A stretch of 64,000 nucleotides of DNA from an uncultured Lachnospiraceae bacterium (GCA_934351925.1 CAKRJT010000003.1:62001-126000), one strand, 5' to 3'. Counted from the first letter of the stretch, positions 17,529-26,471 are shown. Notes: generated by a model not told the origin, from the letters alone. Translations and numbers: made by a program.

Positions 17529-18485
17529 TTACCTTGCAATTCTGTCCCCTACAACTTCCTCCATGATTATGTCTGTGAATTTAAGTGCCCCGTTTCTGTT
17601 TAAATGGTCACAGTTCATATACAGGCTCTTGTCATACACGAAACGCTCGTCAAAGGCATAATCGTAGTACTCCACGCCCGTATCTGCCACAAGCTTGTCC
17701 ATGACCGCATAGAAATCCCCGTAGAAATCCGGCGTATCTTCCTTAATTTTATCTGTATACTCTTTAAGGTATGGCGTGGTAATCAGTATCGGTATCGCTC
17801 CTAAATTTCTGCACAGCTCTATGATTGAATATATGGCATCCAGGTTCGTCTCATTTAAAATTCTATTTCCCTCATCATCATATCTGTACAGAACTATATG
17901 CCTATAATAGGTATCATTAACGTCCTGCTCAAGCTCACCGCTCTCCACCACCCTATTCCATCTTGCCAGATTGGTGTTGACGCTCTTTCCGAGAAGAACC
18001 TTCGGAATATTCTCATATGCCGAGAGCACCGGGAACATTCCCTCGGATATATGGCTTAACAGGCTGTAGTCCTTTATATACTTAGGACGGAGCACACTGT
18101 AATATCTGTTGTTCTTATCCTCAAAGCCGCTCTCCTGTTCCTCCGGAATACCATAAAAAGAAAAATACGACACCGTCATAAGCACAACAGCTCCGTCCGA
18201 TATATTATCCTGATAATTCTGAAGTATCCTGTAATCGTAATCAGGAGACTGCGCCATAAGTGAGAAGTTGAACGCAGACAGCCCACTGTAATTGTCATAG
18301 CACAGACCATACTGCCCGTGGCTCGACCCCAGATTGCACAAAACTATGTTGTCAGGTACATTTTTAAATTTATCTGTATCATTGTCATCGGATATGTCCA
18401 TGTGCACATACACGACATTGAGTGCCGCCACAAGGACGCACACTATGCATACAGCCGCAATAAATTTTATTACAAATTTTTTCAT
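17529..18485 (-). CDS. Membrane-anchored SGNH-like protein, partner of the MBOAT acyltransferase
   Basis: A 318-residue protein with one N-terminal membrane anchor (FIAAVCIVCVLVAALNVVYV) and an extracytoplasmic SGNH-type domain: nucleophile block CNLGSSHGQYG near residue 50 and a D-H pair in CDHLNRNGALKF near the end. Such proteins pair with MBOAT acyltransferases (as AlgX/AlgJ or DltD do) to move acyl groups onto secreted polymers. The MBOAT gene lies directly upstream on the same strand, which supports this. The polymer is unknown. The 170-base spacer to the MBOAT gene is filled by hairpins and a direct repeat. Confidence 0.75.
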   Translation of the reverse strand: MKKFVIKFIAAVCIVCVLVAALNVVYVHMDISDDNDTDKFKNVPDNIVLCNLGSSHGQYGLCYDNYSGLSAFNFSLMAQSPDYDYRILQNYQDNISDGAVVLMTVSYFSFYGIPEEQESGFEDKNNRYYSVLRPKYIKDYSLLSHISEGMFPVLSAYENIPKVLLGKSVNTNLARWNRVVESGELEQDVNDTYYRHIVLYRYDDEGNRILNETNLDAIYSIIELCRNLGAIPILITTPYLKEYTDKIKEDTPDFYGDFYAVMDKLVADTGVEYYDYAFDERFVYDKSLYMNCDHLNRNGALKFTDIIMEEVVGDRIAR

Positions 18486-18488
18486 CGT

Positions 18489-18525
18489 ATTCTCCCTGCC
18501 GCCATAAGGCGGCTAAAATAAGAAT
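18489..18525. repeat. Direct repeat copy A (37 bp)
   Basis: ATTCTCCCTGCCGCCATAAG with its continuation to GGAAT/AGAAT occurs twice with one mismatch, here and at 18615-18651. Each copy contains the GCCGCC-ATAA-GGCGGC palindrome, and this copy supplies the GGGAG ribosome binding site of the SGNH-like gene. Confidence 0.85.
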
Positions 18526-18613
18526 GAAAAACGTGCTTTTTACGTTTTTCCTGTGTGAAATCGTAATATATCTAAGACAGTGTCTTTTACTGTCTTAGAT
18601 GTATTTTTCACAC
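18526..18613. repeat. Nested palindromes between the two direct repeats
   Basis: Two hairpins fill the space between the direct repeats: GAAAAACGT facing ACGTTTTTC (18526-18550), and a perfect 11-pair stem ATCTAAGACAG facing CTGTCTTAGAT (18570-18600) nested in an outer stem GTGTGAAA/TTTCACAC. They probably reduce read-through from the MBOAT gene into the SGNH-like gene; a small palindromic insertion is another reading. Confidence 0.7.
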
Positions 18614-18614
18614 T

Positions 18615-18651
18615 ATTCTCCCTGCCGCCATAAGGCGGCTAAAATAGGAAT
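18615..18651. repeat. Direct repeat copy B (37 bp)
   Basis: Second copy of the 37-base repeat found at 18489-18525, differing by a single base, just after the MBOAT stop codon. Confidence 0.85.
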
Positions 18652-18655
18652 AAAA

Positions 18656-20098
18656 TCAAAACTGGAAATACACGAACTCAGCCGCAGCTCCCTTGCTCGA
18701 GAATAACACTACAACAACAGCCAACGCCACATACATAACCCATCTGAGTGCAGGCTTTCTGTTTCGTACCGCCTTCAGCATATCCGTTCTGTAGCTTATA
18801 AAATCTACAATCCCTAGAATTATGAGCATACCTGCAAGGTACACAAGCCTTGACAGCGAGATATAGAGCTGTCCAAAGCCCCCCTTTAAATATGCCATTG
18901 GCGATGTAAGCCCGCTGAACATTTCTCCGATGACGTACAATGCATCGTGAAGGCTTGACGCTCTGAAAAATACCCACGCAAAATTGCAGAACATGAACAC
19001 AAAAAGCCACGATATGAACACGCCCGTCTTTTTGCTTTTAAGCTTCTTTAGCGGTCCGTCCGCAGCTTTCTCAAGTACCTGCGCGATACCGTGGATCCCG
19101 CCCCATATAACATACGTCCAGTCAGCACCATGCCATATGCCGCTGACGAGAAAGGTCACTATGAGGTTAAAGCTGTTTCTGAGCTTCGAGCACCTGTTTC
19201 CTCCGAGCGGGATGTAGACATAGTCCTTAAACCACGTTGACAGCGATATATGCCATCTCGACCAGAACTCCTTAATCGACTTGGAAAAGTACGGCGACGC
19301 AAAGTTCGTCATAAGATTAACTCCAAACAGCTTTGCACTTCCGATTGCTATATTCGAATACCCTGAAAAATCACAATATATCTGAATTGTGAAAAAGAAG
19401 GTGGCAAGAACGAATGCGAAACCGCTGTATCCCGAAATATTTCCGTAGACATTGTCCACATACACAGCCAGCGTATCCGCAACCACTATCTTCTTAAAGA
19501 AGCCCCACAGCATAAGTCTCATTCCATCTGCTGCCTGCTCATAGTCAAAGGTCTTTCTGCTTGAAATCTGTGGCAGAAGATTGCTGCTTCTTTCTATCGG
19601 ACCGGCAACAAGCTGTGGAAAGAAAGACACGAACGCCGCGTAATATCCGAAATGGTGTTCCGCCTTTACATTGCCCCTGTACACATCAATCACATAGCTC
19701 ATGGTCTGGAAAGTGTAAAATGAAATACCAACCGGAAGCATCAGTCCCAAAGCAACAGGGTGAAGCTTCAATGTAAACATATTTGCAAAACTGACAAAGC
19801 TGTTCAGCAGAAATTCCAGATATTTAAACACGAACAGCACTCCGAGGCAGATTACGACCGTTCCCGCGAGTATCCAATTCTTTTTCCTGACCGACGAGGC
19901 TCTCTCAAGCAGCAGTGCTGCCGCATAAGATACCACCGTCGTCCCGAGAATGAGCACTACATATTTCAGGTTCCAGCTCATATAAAAGTAATAGCTGGAT
20001 AAGAGTAACAGCACCCACCTGAACCTGTGCGGCAGGCACCAGTATATTATAAATACCAGCGGCAAAAAAATTCCATACGAAAATGAATTAAAGAGCAT
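18656..20098 (-). CDS. MBOAT family O-acyltransferase
   Basis: A 480-residue polytopic membrane protein of AlgI/DltB type, with ten or more hydrophobic segments. Diagnostic motifs are SYYFYMSW near the N-terminus, FFPQLVAGPIER, EFWSRWHISLSTWFKDYVYIPLGG and the catalytic histidine in SGIWHGADWTYVIWGGIHG. MBOAT enzymes of this group pass acyl groups across the membrane for O-acylation of surface polymers. It lies between an acyltransferase 3 gene (six bases upstream) and an SGNH-like gene, all on the minus strand, so the three form one modification module. Confidence 0.92.
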   Translation of the reverse strand: MLFNSFSYGIFLPLVFIIYWCLPHRFRWVLLLLSSYYFYMSWNLKYVVLILGTTVVSYAAALLLERASSVRKKNWILAGTVVICLGVLFVFKYLEFLLNSFVSFANMFTLKLHPVALGLMLPVGISFYTFQTMSYVIDVYRGNVKAEHHFGYYAAFVSFFPQLVAGPIERSSNLLPQISSRKTFDYEQAADGMRLMLWGFFKKIVVADTLAVYVDNVYGNISGYSGFAFVLATFFFTIQIYCDFSGYSNIAIGSAKLFGVNLMTNFASPYFSKSIKEFWSRWHISLSTWFKDYVYIPLGGNRCSKLRNSFNLIVTFLVSGIWHGADWTYVIWGGIHGIAQVLEKAADGPLKKLKSKKTGVFISWLFVFMFCNFAWVFFRASSLHDALYVIGEMFSGLTSPMAYLKGGFGQLYISLSRLVYLAGMLIILGIVDFISYRTDMLKAVRNRKPALRWVMYVALAVVVVLFSSKGAAAEFVYFQF

Positions 20099-20104
20099 AG
20101 CTTT

Positions 20105-21184
20105 TTACCTCTTTCCAAAGCTGTTCACTTTTTTCACAAACATTCCCAGCTTTCCAAAAACGAACTGAATTATAACGGATGTAGCTAAAGTAATCAATAT
20201 AAGCAGTAAAATTATAAGCGGAGAAAATTTCGGCATAAATATAAAACTCGTCATAATATAATAGCAGTAAAAACTATGACTCAGCCACATTATCGTGCTG
20301 TGTTTTCCAATGTACTCTATCGGCCTTCTGACTATATTTCCAACCTTATTTGCAAACAATACAATGACCGCCGTTGTAAATACCGGTGCATATATATAAT
20401 CGTATATTATTCCGTTAAACTGCCTCATATAAAATACAATCCCGATTACAGCCAATGCAATAAAAGCCGCAATCAGATTTCCCGAATATCTGTCCTTAAT
20501 CTTTGATATTATGTCATACTTAGCGCATACGATACCTGAAAGATATTGAGCAAGCAATAACGGAAACGGCATTATTATTATGGGATACAGATATGAATCT
20601 GCAAGCCCTGCCCCAAGCACGGTATTGGTTATCTGAGGCACAACATACAACCCTGCCTGCGCCATCAGCACAACCACAATCAGCGAGACGAATATATTAT
20701 TTATTTTCTTTGAAAACCATAATATTATAGGTGTATACAGCATGAGCAGAATAAACGGCGTAAAAAATGAGATTTCTCCATTATAGCTTATCTCCACTGC
20801 CGTAAAATTAAGGATAAGTGCCCTTATCGATTTTTCCACCTGCGGCACGTTCATGATAAAGCACACAGGCACAAACACAATTAGCACTTCCCAATATACT
20901 TTATATAATCCAAGTATCTTTTTGCCGAGCTTATTACATATATTGTCTGTATTCTGCACGGATTTATATGTTCCATATCCACTTAAAAATACAAACAAAG
21001 CGACACATATTTTTCCGAAGGAACCTATTATATTGGCTGTCTCATGTCCCTGAAATGAAAATATTGAAAAATATTCCGCATATCCGATTCTCTCGGGGAA
21101 ACAAAATACATGATGATAAAACATTAAAATAATGGCAATTCCCTTTATGAACTTCGTATCTTCTCTTGTAAATTCCTTCATCAT
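20105..21184 (-). CDS. Acyltransferase 3 family membrane protein
   Basis: A 359-residue polytopic protein with about ten membrane segments. The opening FIKGIAIILMFYHHVFCFPERI with its HH motif is typical of acyltransferase family 3 (OafA/NolL type), which O-acetylates surface sugars. YGTYKSVQN and the late SHSFYCYYI fit the family. It sits within the minus-strand cluster with the MBOAT and GT-C-like genes; the spacing (6 and 13 bases) indicates co-transcription. Confidence 0.85.
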   Translation of the reverse strand: MMKEFTREDTKFIKGIAIILMFYHHVFCFPERIGYAEYFSIFSFQGHETANIIGSFGKICVALFVFLSGYGTYKSVQNTDNICNKLGKKILGLYKVYWEVLIVFVPVCFIMNVPQVEKSIRALILNFTAVEISYNGEISFFTPFILLMLYTPIILWFSKKINNIFVSLIVVVLMAQAGLYVVPQITNTVLGAGLADSYLYPIIIMPFPLLLAQYLSGIVCAKYDIISKIKDRYSGNLIAAFIALAVIGIVFYMRQFNGIIYDYIYAPVFTTAVIVLFANKVGNIVRRPIEYIGKHSTIMWLSHSFYCYYIMTSFIFMPKFSPLIILLLILITLATSVIIQFVFGKLGMFVKKVNSFGKR

Positions 21185-21197
21185 ATATCTCCCGATA

Positions 21198-23075
21198 CTA
21201 TCTCAAATAAAGTATATAATATGTCAGCGAACACAGCTTACCTTCCGAACTTGTGTACGGTCCCTCAAAAATATAATAGTCACGCAATGCTTTTTTTGCA
21301 GCTTCCGTGTTGTTTCTGCACCATGGAAGTTCGACATAGATACATCTGTCATCCAAATCCCACTGTTCAAGTTCTGCTTCATAATGGAGACGCTTTACAG
21401 TATGGTACCTTTCATCCTCGTCCGTCGGCATATATGTGCGCTGTTTGAGCTTTGAATCCCATACAAGCTCCTCATAACCGAACTGATCCTCTATATTCTC
21501 GTTAAATGAAGATAATATTCTGAACCAGCCCTGATAATCAACCTCCTCAAGCATTCGGTCAACGGCCTTATCCATGTAGGTGTATTGGTAATTATAGTAT
21601 CCGAAATCACCCACATTGATATCTACAATCGGTACTTCCTTCTTTGATGCCGCCGTCCATACCATCGGCATGCCCCACGTATTCACACGCGAAAAAACCG
21701 CCAGAGTAACAGGGTCAATAGTTACAAATGTCTCAGCCAAAGCAAGACCTGCAATCACAACCGACACGGGAACAAAAGCAAACCACCTGTCAAGCACCCT
21801 CATAACCATAGTCATGACAATAAGAAGAAAAAGCACATCCGACAGAATATTGTATCTCGTTCCCTTAGCTTCAAGGAAGAACAACAAAAATCCCGTATAT
21901 ACAGCATATTGAATCAAAATAAACAGAAACGCTCTGCTGTTTATCTGCTTTTTTTCCTTAACTGCCGGAACAAAGGCAAGCACCAAAAGGCACACTATGA
22001 GAATAACCGCCCACAGCCATGAAAAATTCAGGATAAAAAGCTGTCTGGCTTTAAGAATGAAATGAGAGCTCTCAAACTGGAAGTTCAGGCGACCGTCACC
22101 GCCAATCTTGAGCACATCTATAATTCTCACACCGCCCCACGCCGGCATAAACAATATCTTTATGAACAAGACAATGCAGACCGCAAGGAACACACCGCCC
22201 GCTATATACTGCCAGACTTTAATCTTCTTTAATGCCTCCTTAATTCCACCGCTGTTTTTAACCAATCCAACAATGATAAACACTATTGCAAAAAAGAGAA
22301 ATGAGAAAGCCATCATCGCTCCCGTCTCTTTACAGGTTCCAAGCATAACAAGCCAAAAGATTGTGAGAATATATTTTCTTGTCAAAAACGCACAGAGTGC
22401 AAAGATAAAAAGCACTGCCAGCGGGTATTCCATCTGCATGGATGTAGATAATCCGAGAAACATGGGCTGAATCGAGACAATAAAGGCAGCCACGGCACAT
22501 ACATACGCTTTTTTCTTTGGAAACAGCACACGAAATATATTGAACAGGCATACTGCCGCCACAGCTCCCATAACCATATAGGAATACTGAAATCCCATAC
22601 CGGTCGAGGTATTGATAAACTGTCCGAGCATTGTCACAATCATGAAACCATGAGCTATATGCGAAAATATTTTTCCGCCTTCCATCGGATTAAACATCAG
22701 CACATTGGGATAATACAGTGTCCTCTGCAAATTTGAAAAATATGCCTGCGAATCTGACCACTGATAACTGCCCAGCATATTGTATCTTATTAGAATGTGA
22801 ATGGCAAATATAATTACGGAGCAAAAAAACACCGAGCCCGGTTTCTTAAATTTCTTCAATGTTACCGCACCGTAAATTACAAACGCAATCAGTACCGGCA
22901 TAACAACGGCATTTATTATATTGCAGTTACGGACAAAGCCTCTTGCCGCCTCATCCCATCTCTCATAATATATCGAATGCGGTATTATGGCAAACAGCCA
23001 GGTAAACAATGCCATAATAACAGCAAGCTGTGCTGCTGTTCCATACAATACTTCCAATTTTCTTTTTTCTTTCAT
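21198..23075 (-). CDS. Large multi-membrane-segment protein, probably GT-C type glycosyltransferase
   Basis: A 625-residue protein with about eleven to thirteen hydrophobic segments, then a hydrophilic C-terminal tail of about 170 residues (from VDINVGDFGYYNYQY on). The layout and the acidic motif WSDSQAYFSNLQRTLYYPN in the first external loop resemble GT-C fold glycosyltransferases that use polyprenyl-linked sugars, but I do not recognise a named family. As the first gene of the cluster with two acyltransferases it probably takes part in a cell-surface glycan or lipid. Promoter at 23107-23135. Confidence 0.6.
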   Translation of the reverse strand: MKEKRKLEVLYGTAAQLAVIMALFTWLFAIIPHSIYYERWDEAARGFVRNCNIINAVVMPVLIAFVIYGAVTLKKFKKPGSVFFCSVIIFAIHILIRYNMLGSYQWSDSQAYFSNLQRTLYYPNVLMFNPMEGGKIFSHIAHGFMIVTMLGQFINTSTGMGFQYSYMVMGAVAAVCLFNIFRVLFPKKKAYVCAVAAFIVSIQPMFLGLSTSMQMEYPLAVLFIFALCAFLTRKYILTIFWLVMLGTCKETGAMMAFSFLFFAIVFIIVGLVKNSGGIKEALKKIKVWQYIAGGVFLAVCIVLFIKILFMPAWGGVRIIDVLKIGGDGRLNFQFESSHFILKARQLFILNFSWLWAVILIVCLLVLAFVPAVKEKKQINSRAFLFILIQYAVYTGFLLFFLEAKGTRYNILSDVLFLLIVMTMVMRVLDRWFAFVPVSVVIAGLALAETFVTIDPVTLAVFSRVNTWGMPMVWTAASKKEVPIVDINVGDFGYYNYQYTYMDKAVDRMLEEVDYQGWFRILSSFNENIEDQFGYEELVWDSKLKQRTYMPTDEDERYHTVKRLHYEAELEQWDLDDRCIYVELPWCRNNTEAAKKALRDYYIFEGPYTSSEGKLCSLTYYILYLR

Positions 23076-23106
23076 AATCCATCCCCTTAAAGCAAGAATA
23101 TGTTTT

Positions 23107-23135
23107 ATGATATCATAGAATGTACACTATGTCAA
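23107..23135 (-). promoter_or_regulatory. Promoter of the surface-modification cluster
   Basis: On the minus strand TTGACA (23135-23130) and TATCAT (23112-23107) with 17 bases between, 32 bases before the first gene of the cluster. Confidence 0.65.
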
Positions 23136-23276
23136 ACTATTCGCTCCCCGCATAACAACATCGCGTTATTTTTCTGTTAAGCCTGCTCCCCATGCGGCTC
23201 ACTCGCCGCGGGCAAGCTCACGCACCGATGCCGACCCTCGCGAAAATCCGCGTCACAAAGAAGTCCAGATTTTCAT

Positions 23277-23648
23277 TTATCCCCGCAAACGGCGAGGTGT
23301 GTATGGATATGTTGTGCCATAGCCTTCCTCTTTTCCCGTCGTATTCTTAAGCCACTCCACATACTCCTCGAGCGTGGGATTTCTCTCTGTCATCTGCTTT
23401 GCATGTTCCACGCCTACATACCTGAAATGCCAGGGCTCATGCCCGATATGCGTGATATTTTCCTTCCCTTTCGGATAGCGCTCTATAAATCCGTAGTCCG
23501 CCGCCCTATCGCGAAATATCTGACATATCTCGCTCCACGGCGAAACTCCTATATCCTCAAGCTCCAGAAAACGTCCACTCACTCCGTGCAGCCCATGTTC
23601 ACCGTTGACCAGCACCAGCCTGCCAAACTGAGCCTGCTGTGTCGGCAT
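23277..23648 (-). pseudogene. VanY/VanXY-like M15 peptidase remnant
   Basis: An open stretch of 123 codons whose second half is clearly the C-terminal part of a VanY/VanXY D-Ala-D-Ala peptidase: ADYGFIERYPKGKENITHIG followed by HEPWHFRYVGVEHA, holding the catalytic Glu and the last zinc histidine. The N-terminal half with the SxHxxGxAxD zinc motif is missing or scrambled, and the reading frame begins inside a vanR-like remnant. No ribosome binding site fits. A functional enzyme is unlikely. Vancomycin-resistance-type vanR and vanY genes usually sit together, so this is read as the residue of such a cluster. Confidence 0.65.
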
Positions 23649-23792
23649 TATCCAGAGGATTGAACGGCTTAGTTATGTAATCATCGGCTCCCAGTGTGAG
23701 CCCTGTTATCTTATCCATATCCTCAATCTTAGCCGAATCGCCGCCTCGTCGTCAACAATCATTATCTTTTCCTGCAATTTAGCGCCCATCAT
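23643..23792 (-). pseudogene. VanR-like response regulator remnant
   Basis: Two pieces of an OmpR/VanR-type receiver domain lie in different frames. From 23792 the sequence gives LQEKIMIVDDEAAI (start of a receiver with the acidic pocket), then after an internal deletion and frame change it gives EDMDKITGLTLGADDYITKP and FNPLD, which is nearly the VanR sequence around the conserved lysine. The phosphorylated aspartate region and the whole DNA-binding domain are absent. It runs directly into the VanY-like remnant. Confidence 0.7.
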
Positions 23793-23802
23793 TTCCCTTA
23801 AT

Positions 23803-23837
23803 GTAAAAACCGGATGCGAAATACTCCGCACCCGGTT
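23803..23837 (-). terminator. Terminator of pckA
   Basis: On the minus strand AACCGGGTGCGG faces CGCATCCGGTT and is followed by TTTTTAC, 60 bases after the pckA stop. Confidence 0.75.
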
Positions 23838-23898
23838 ATATTTTTAGCTATGTTCCCTGCCATATAAGCCTATGGCTGCATCGGCAAAGAAATTCTGA

Positions 23899-25503
23899 TT
23901 AAAGCTGAGGGCCGGCAGCAACTAATGCCTTACCTGCATCATTGCCCTCGTACTTAGCGAAGTTCTTGATGAATCTTCCTGCTAAGTCAACTGCCTTCTT
24001 CTCCCACTCAGAAGCATCAGCGTAAGTATCTCTTGGATCAAGAATACCTGTATCAACGCCCTCGAGCTCTGTAGGAACCTCGAAGTTGAAGTAAGGAATC
24101 TTCTTTGTAGAAACCTTGTTGATTGCTCCGCTGAGGATTCCATCGATGATACCACGGGTATCCTTGATGGAAATTCTCTTGCCTGTTCCGTTCCAGCCTG
24201 TGTTTACAAGGTAAGCCTTAGCTCCGCTCTTCTCCATCTTCTTAACGAGCTCCTCAGCATACTTAGTAGGATGAAGCTCAAGGAAAGCCTGTCCGAAGCA
24301 AGCTGAGAATGTAGGTGTAGGCTCTGTGATACCTCTCTCTGTACCGGCAAGCTTAGCAGTAAATCCTGAAAGGAAGTAGTACTGTGTCTGTGCCTCAGTG
24401 AGGATAGATACCGGAGGAAGTACACCAAATGCATCTGCTGAAAGGAAGATTACGTTCTTTGCAGCAGGAGCTGAAGAGATTGGACGTACAATGTTCTTGA
24501 TATGATCAATAGGATAAGATACACGAGTATTCTCTGTTACGCTCTTATCGTCGAAATCAATCTTGCCGTCAGCATCAACAGTAACGTTCTCAAGAAGAGC
24601 GTCTCTCCTGATTGCATTGTAGATATCAGGCTCTGACTCCTTGTCAAGTCCGATAACCTTAGCGTAGCAGCCTCCCTCGAAGTTGAATACGCCGTTGTCA
24701 TCCCAGCCGTGCTCGTCATCACCGATGAGGAGTCTCTTAGGGTCTGTGGAAAGTGTAGTCTTACCTGTTCCTGAAAGACCGAAGAAGATAGCTGTGTTCT
24801 CGCCGTTCATATCTGTGTTAGCTGAGCAGTGCATGGAAGCGATGCCCTTGAGTGGAAGGTAGTAGTTCATCATGGAGAACATACCCTTCTTCATCTCTCC
24901 GCCGTACCATGTGTTAACGATAACCTGCTCACGGCTTGTGATGTTGAATGCTACACATGTCTCAGAGTTAAGACCTAACTCCTTGAAATTCTCAACCTTA
25001 GCCTTAGAAGCGTTGTATACTACGAAATCAGGCTCGAAGTTCTCAAGCTCCTCTGCTGTAGGCTTAATGAACATGTTAGTTACAAAGTGAGCCTGCCAAG
25101 CAACCTCAACGATGAAACGAACTGCCATTCTTGTATCCTTGTTAGCTCCGCAGAAAGCATCTACTACGAAAAGTCTCTTGTTGGAGAGCTCCTTCTTAGC
25201 GATATCCTTAACTGCTGCCCAAGTCTCCTCTGTCATAGGATGGTTATCGTTCTTGTACTCGTCTGATGTCCACCAAACTGTATTCTTGGAGTTCTCGTCA
25301 ACAACGATGTACTTATCCTTAGGTGAACGTCCTGTGTAGATACCTGTCATAACATTGACAGCACCAAGCTCGCTCTCCTTACCTACTTCATAGCCCTCGT
25401 TAGAAGACTTAGTCTCCTCCTCAAATAATAACTCATAAGAAGGATTGTAGACAACTTCTGTCGTTCCTGTGATGCCATACTTGCTTAAATCGATCTTTGC
25501 CAT
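23899..25503 (-). CDS. pckA: Phosphoenolpyruvate carboxykinase (ATP)
   Basis: About 534 residues, normal for the ATP-dependent enzyme. Motifs in order: YTGRSPKDKYIV, WYGGEMKKGMFSMMNY, the P-loop FFGLSGTGKTTLS near residue 240, IGDDEHGW, and the C-terminal NTGWNGTGKRI. It interconverts oxaloacetate plus ATP with PEP plus CO2; in gut anaerobes it often runs in the carboxylating, ATP-yielding direction. Start at 25503 with AGAGG upstream; the longer reading adds 17 unlike residues. Codon use in this gene is clearly more biased than in its neighbours (few rare codons), which fits high expression. It stands alone with its own promoter and terminator. Confidence 0.96.
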   Translation of the reverse strand: MAKIDLSKYGITGTTEVVYNPSYELLFEEETKSSNEGYEVGKESELGAVNVMTGIYTGRSPKDKYIVVDENSKNTVWWTSDEYKNDNHPMTEETWAAVKDIAKKELSNKRLFVVDAFCGANKDTRMAVRFIVEVAWQAHFVTNMFIKPTAEELENFEPDFVVYNASKAKVENFKELGLNSETCVAFNITSREQVIVNTWYGGEMKKGMFSMMNYYLPLKGIASMHCSANTDMNGENTAIFFGLSGTGKTTLSTDPKRLLIGDDEHGWDDNGVFNFEGGCYAKVIGLDKESEPDIYNAIRRDALLENVTVDADGKIDFDDKSVTENTRVSYPIDHIKNIVRPISSAPAAKNVIFLSADAFGVLPPVSILTEAQTQYYFLSGFTAKLAGTERGITEPTPTFSACFGQAFLELHPTKYAEELVKKMEKSGAKAYLVNTGWNGTGKRISIKDTRGIIDGILSGAINKVSTKKIPYFNFEVPTELEGVDTGILDPRDTYADASEWEKKAVDLAGRFIKNFAKYEGNDAGKALVAAGPQL

Positions 25504-25565
25504 CTTACATAAACCTCTTTTCTTAAATTGTATCAATAGAAATGGATTATCCACATTCTTTTGCT

Positions 25566-25594
25566 ATTATACATAATCACTTTTCAAAAAGCAA
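25566..25594 (-). promoter_or_regulatory. Promoter of pckA
   Basis: On the minus strand TTGCTT (25594-25589) and TATAAT (25571-25566) with 17 bases between, about 63 bases before pckA. Confidence 0.65.
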
Positions 25595-25668
25595 CAGTAT
25601 TATCGTAGTGTTTAGGTAAATTTTAGAAATAGGATTGCAAATTCTGCCATTCCGATATGTTATCCTCA

Positions 25669-26307
25669 CTATGCCAATATTGACTTGATGTATTCTGCTA
25701 TCTCAGAATTCCTGCAGTCCTTGAAGAAGTACTCTGCAAAATGCTCTCCGCTTACAGCGCCCTTTAAAAGCTCTTTATCAATATTCTTAAGAATATAGAG
25801 CATATCCGTGTGCGTTACCTTCTTAACCTCGTCTAATATCTTCTTGTTGCGCTGCTCAGGTACAACTCTCTCCTTAGGATAACCGCCGCCCGGCTCCTGC
25901 TCGAAGAGCTTCTCAAAAATATATGTAAGGTTGAGCTCTGCACCCCAGCCAAAGCCCTTTGCAAAAGGAAGAGCAACGGCATTGCCTGCATTGATCTGGC
26001 TGAACATGAATGCGTCTGAAGGGTCAACGATGTGTCCGCAAAGTACGCCCGGGAATGAGTTGAGTGCAAGCATGGCGCCCTCACCTGTACCGCAGCCTGT
26101 AACAACGAAATCCGCTGCACCGCTGTTTAAAAGAATAGCAGCCAAAATACCGCACTGTACATATGTAAGCTGTGCTGCATCATCTGCGGAATACATTCCG
26201 TAATTGACTACCTCATAGCCCTTTGCATCTGCAACCTTCTTGAGGTTCTCATAAACCATGGCATTCTTGGCTGCCTGGCTGTTCTCATTAATTAATGCAA
26301 TTCTCAT
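25669..26307 (-). CDS. RpiB/LacA/LacB family sugar-phosphate isomerase
   Basis: A 212-residue protein with the family pattern: MRIALINENSQAAKN, a Rossmann-like N-terminal half, VVTGCGTGEGAMLALN (the anion-binding and active-site loop) and AGNAVALPFAKG. The family interconverts ribose-5-phosphate with ribulose-5-phosphate or galactose-6-phosphate with tagatose-6-phosphate. The protein is longer than RpiB (about 150 residues) because of a C-terminal extension of some 60 residues (PEQRNKKILDEVKKV to SILA). The substrate is not known. It stands alone. Confidence 0.8.
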   Translation of the reverse strand: MRIALINENSQAAKNAMVYENLKKVADAKGYEVVNYGMYSADDAAQLTYVQCGILAAILLNSGAADFVVTGCGTGEGAMLALNSFPGVLCGHIVDPSDAFMFSQINAGNAVALPFAKGFGWGAELNLTYIFEKLFEQEPGGGYPKERVVPEQRNKKILDEVKKVTHTDMLYILKNIDKELLKGAVSGEHFAEYFFKDCRNSEIAEYIKSILA

Positions 26308-26426
26308 TATATCCTCCGCACTGCGTCTTTTCTATAATATACATGCCCATATCCCCGCGCAGTAAGGGACTCTGCCGCACATACACTATTATCTTAACAT
26401 TTAGCCGGCTTTTGTGCAAGTCCTGA

Positions 26427-26471
26427 TTATCTTCTCGCACACTCGTAATTATCTTCTCGCACATTCGTACT
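26427..26471. repeat. Tandem 22-bp duplication at the stop of the DUF1653 gene
   Basis: ATTATCTTCTCGCACACTCG followed by TA and then the same 22 bases with one change. The gene stop (TAA on the minus strand) lies in the unit nearer the gene; the second unit is non-coding. Confidence 0.75.

Noticed and set aside
23277..23648. A functional VanY-type resistance gene
   Set aside because: The zinc-binding first half is missing and the frame starts inside vanR-derived sequence.
25504..25554. 17-residue N-terminal extension of pckA
   Set aside because: Sequence unlike the family and the start at 25503 has its own ribosome binding site.
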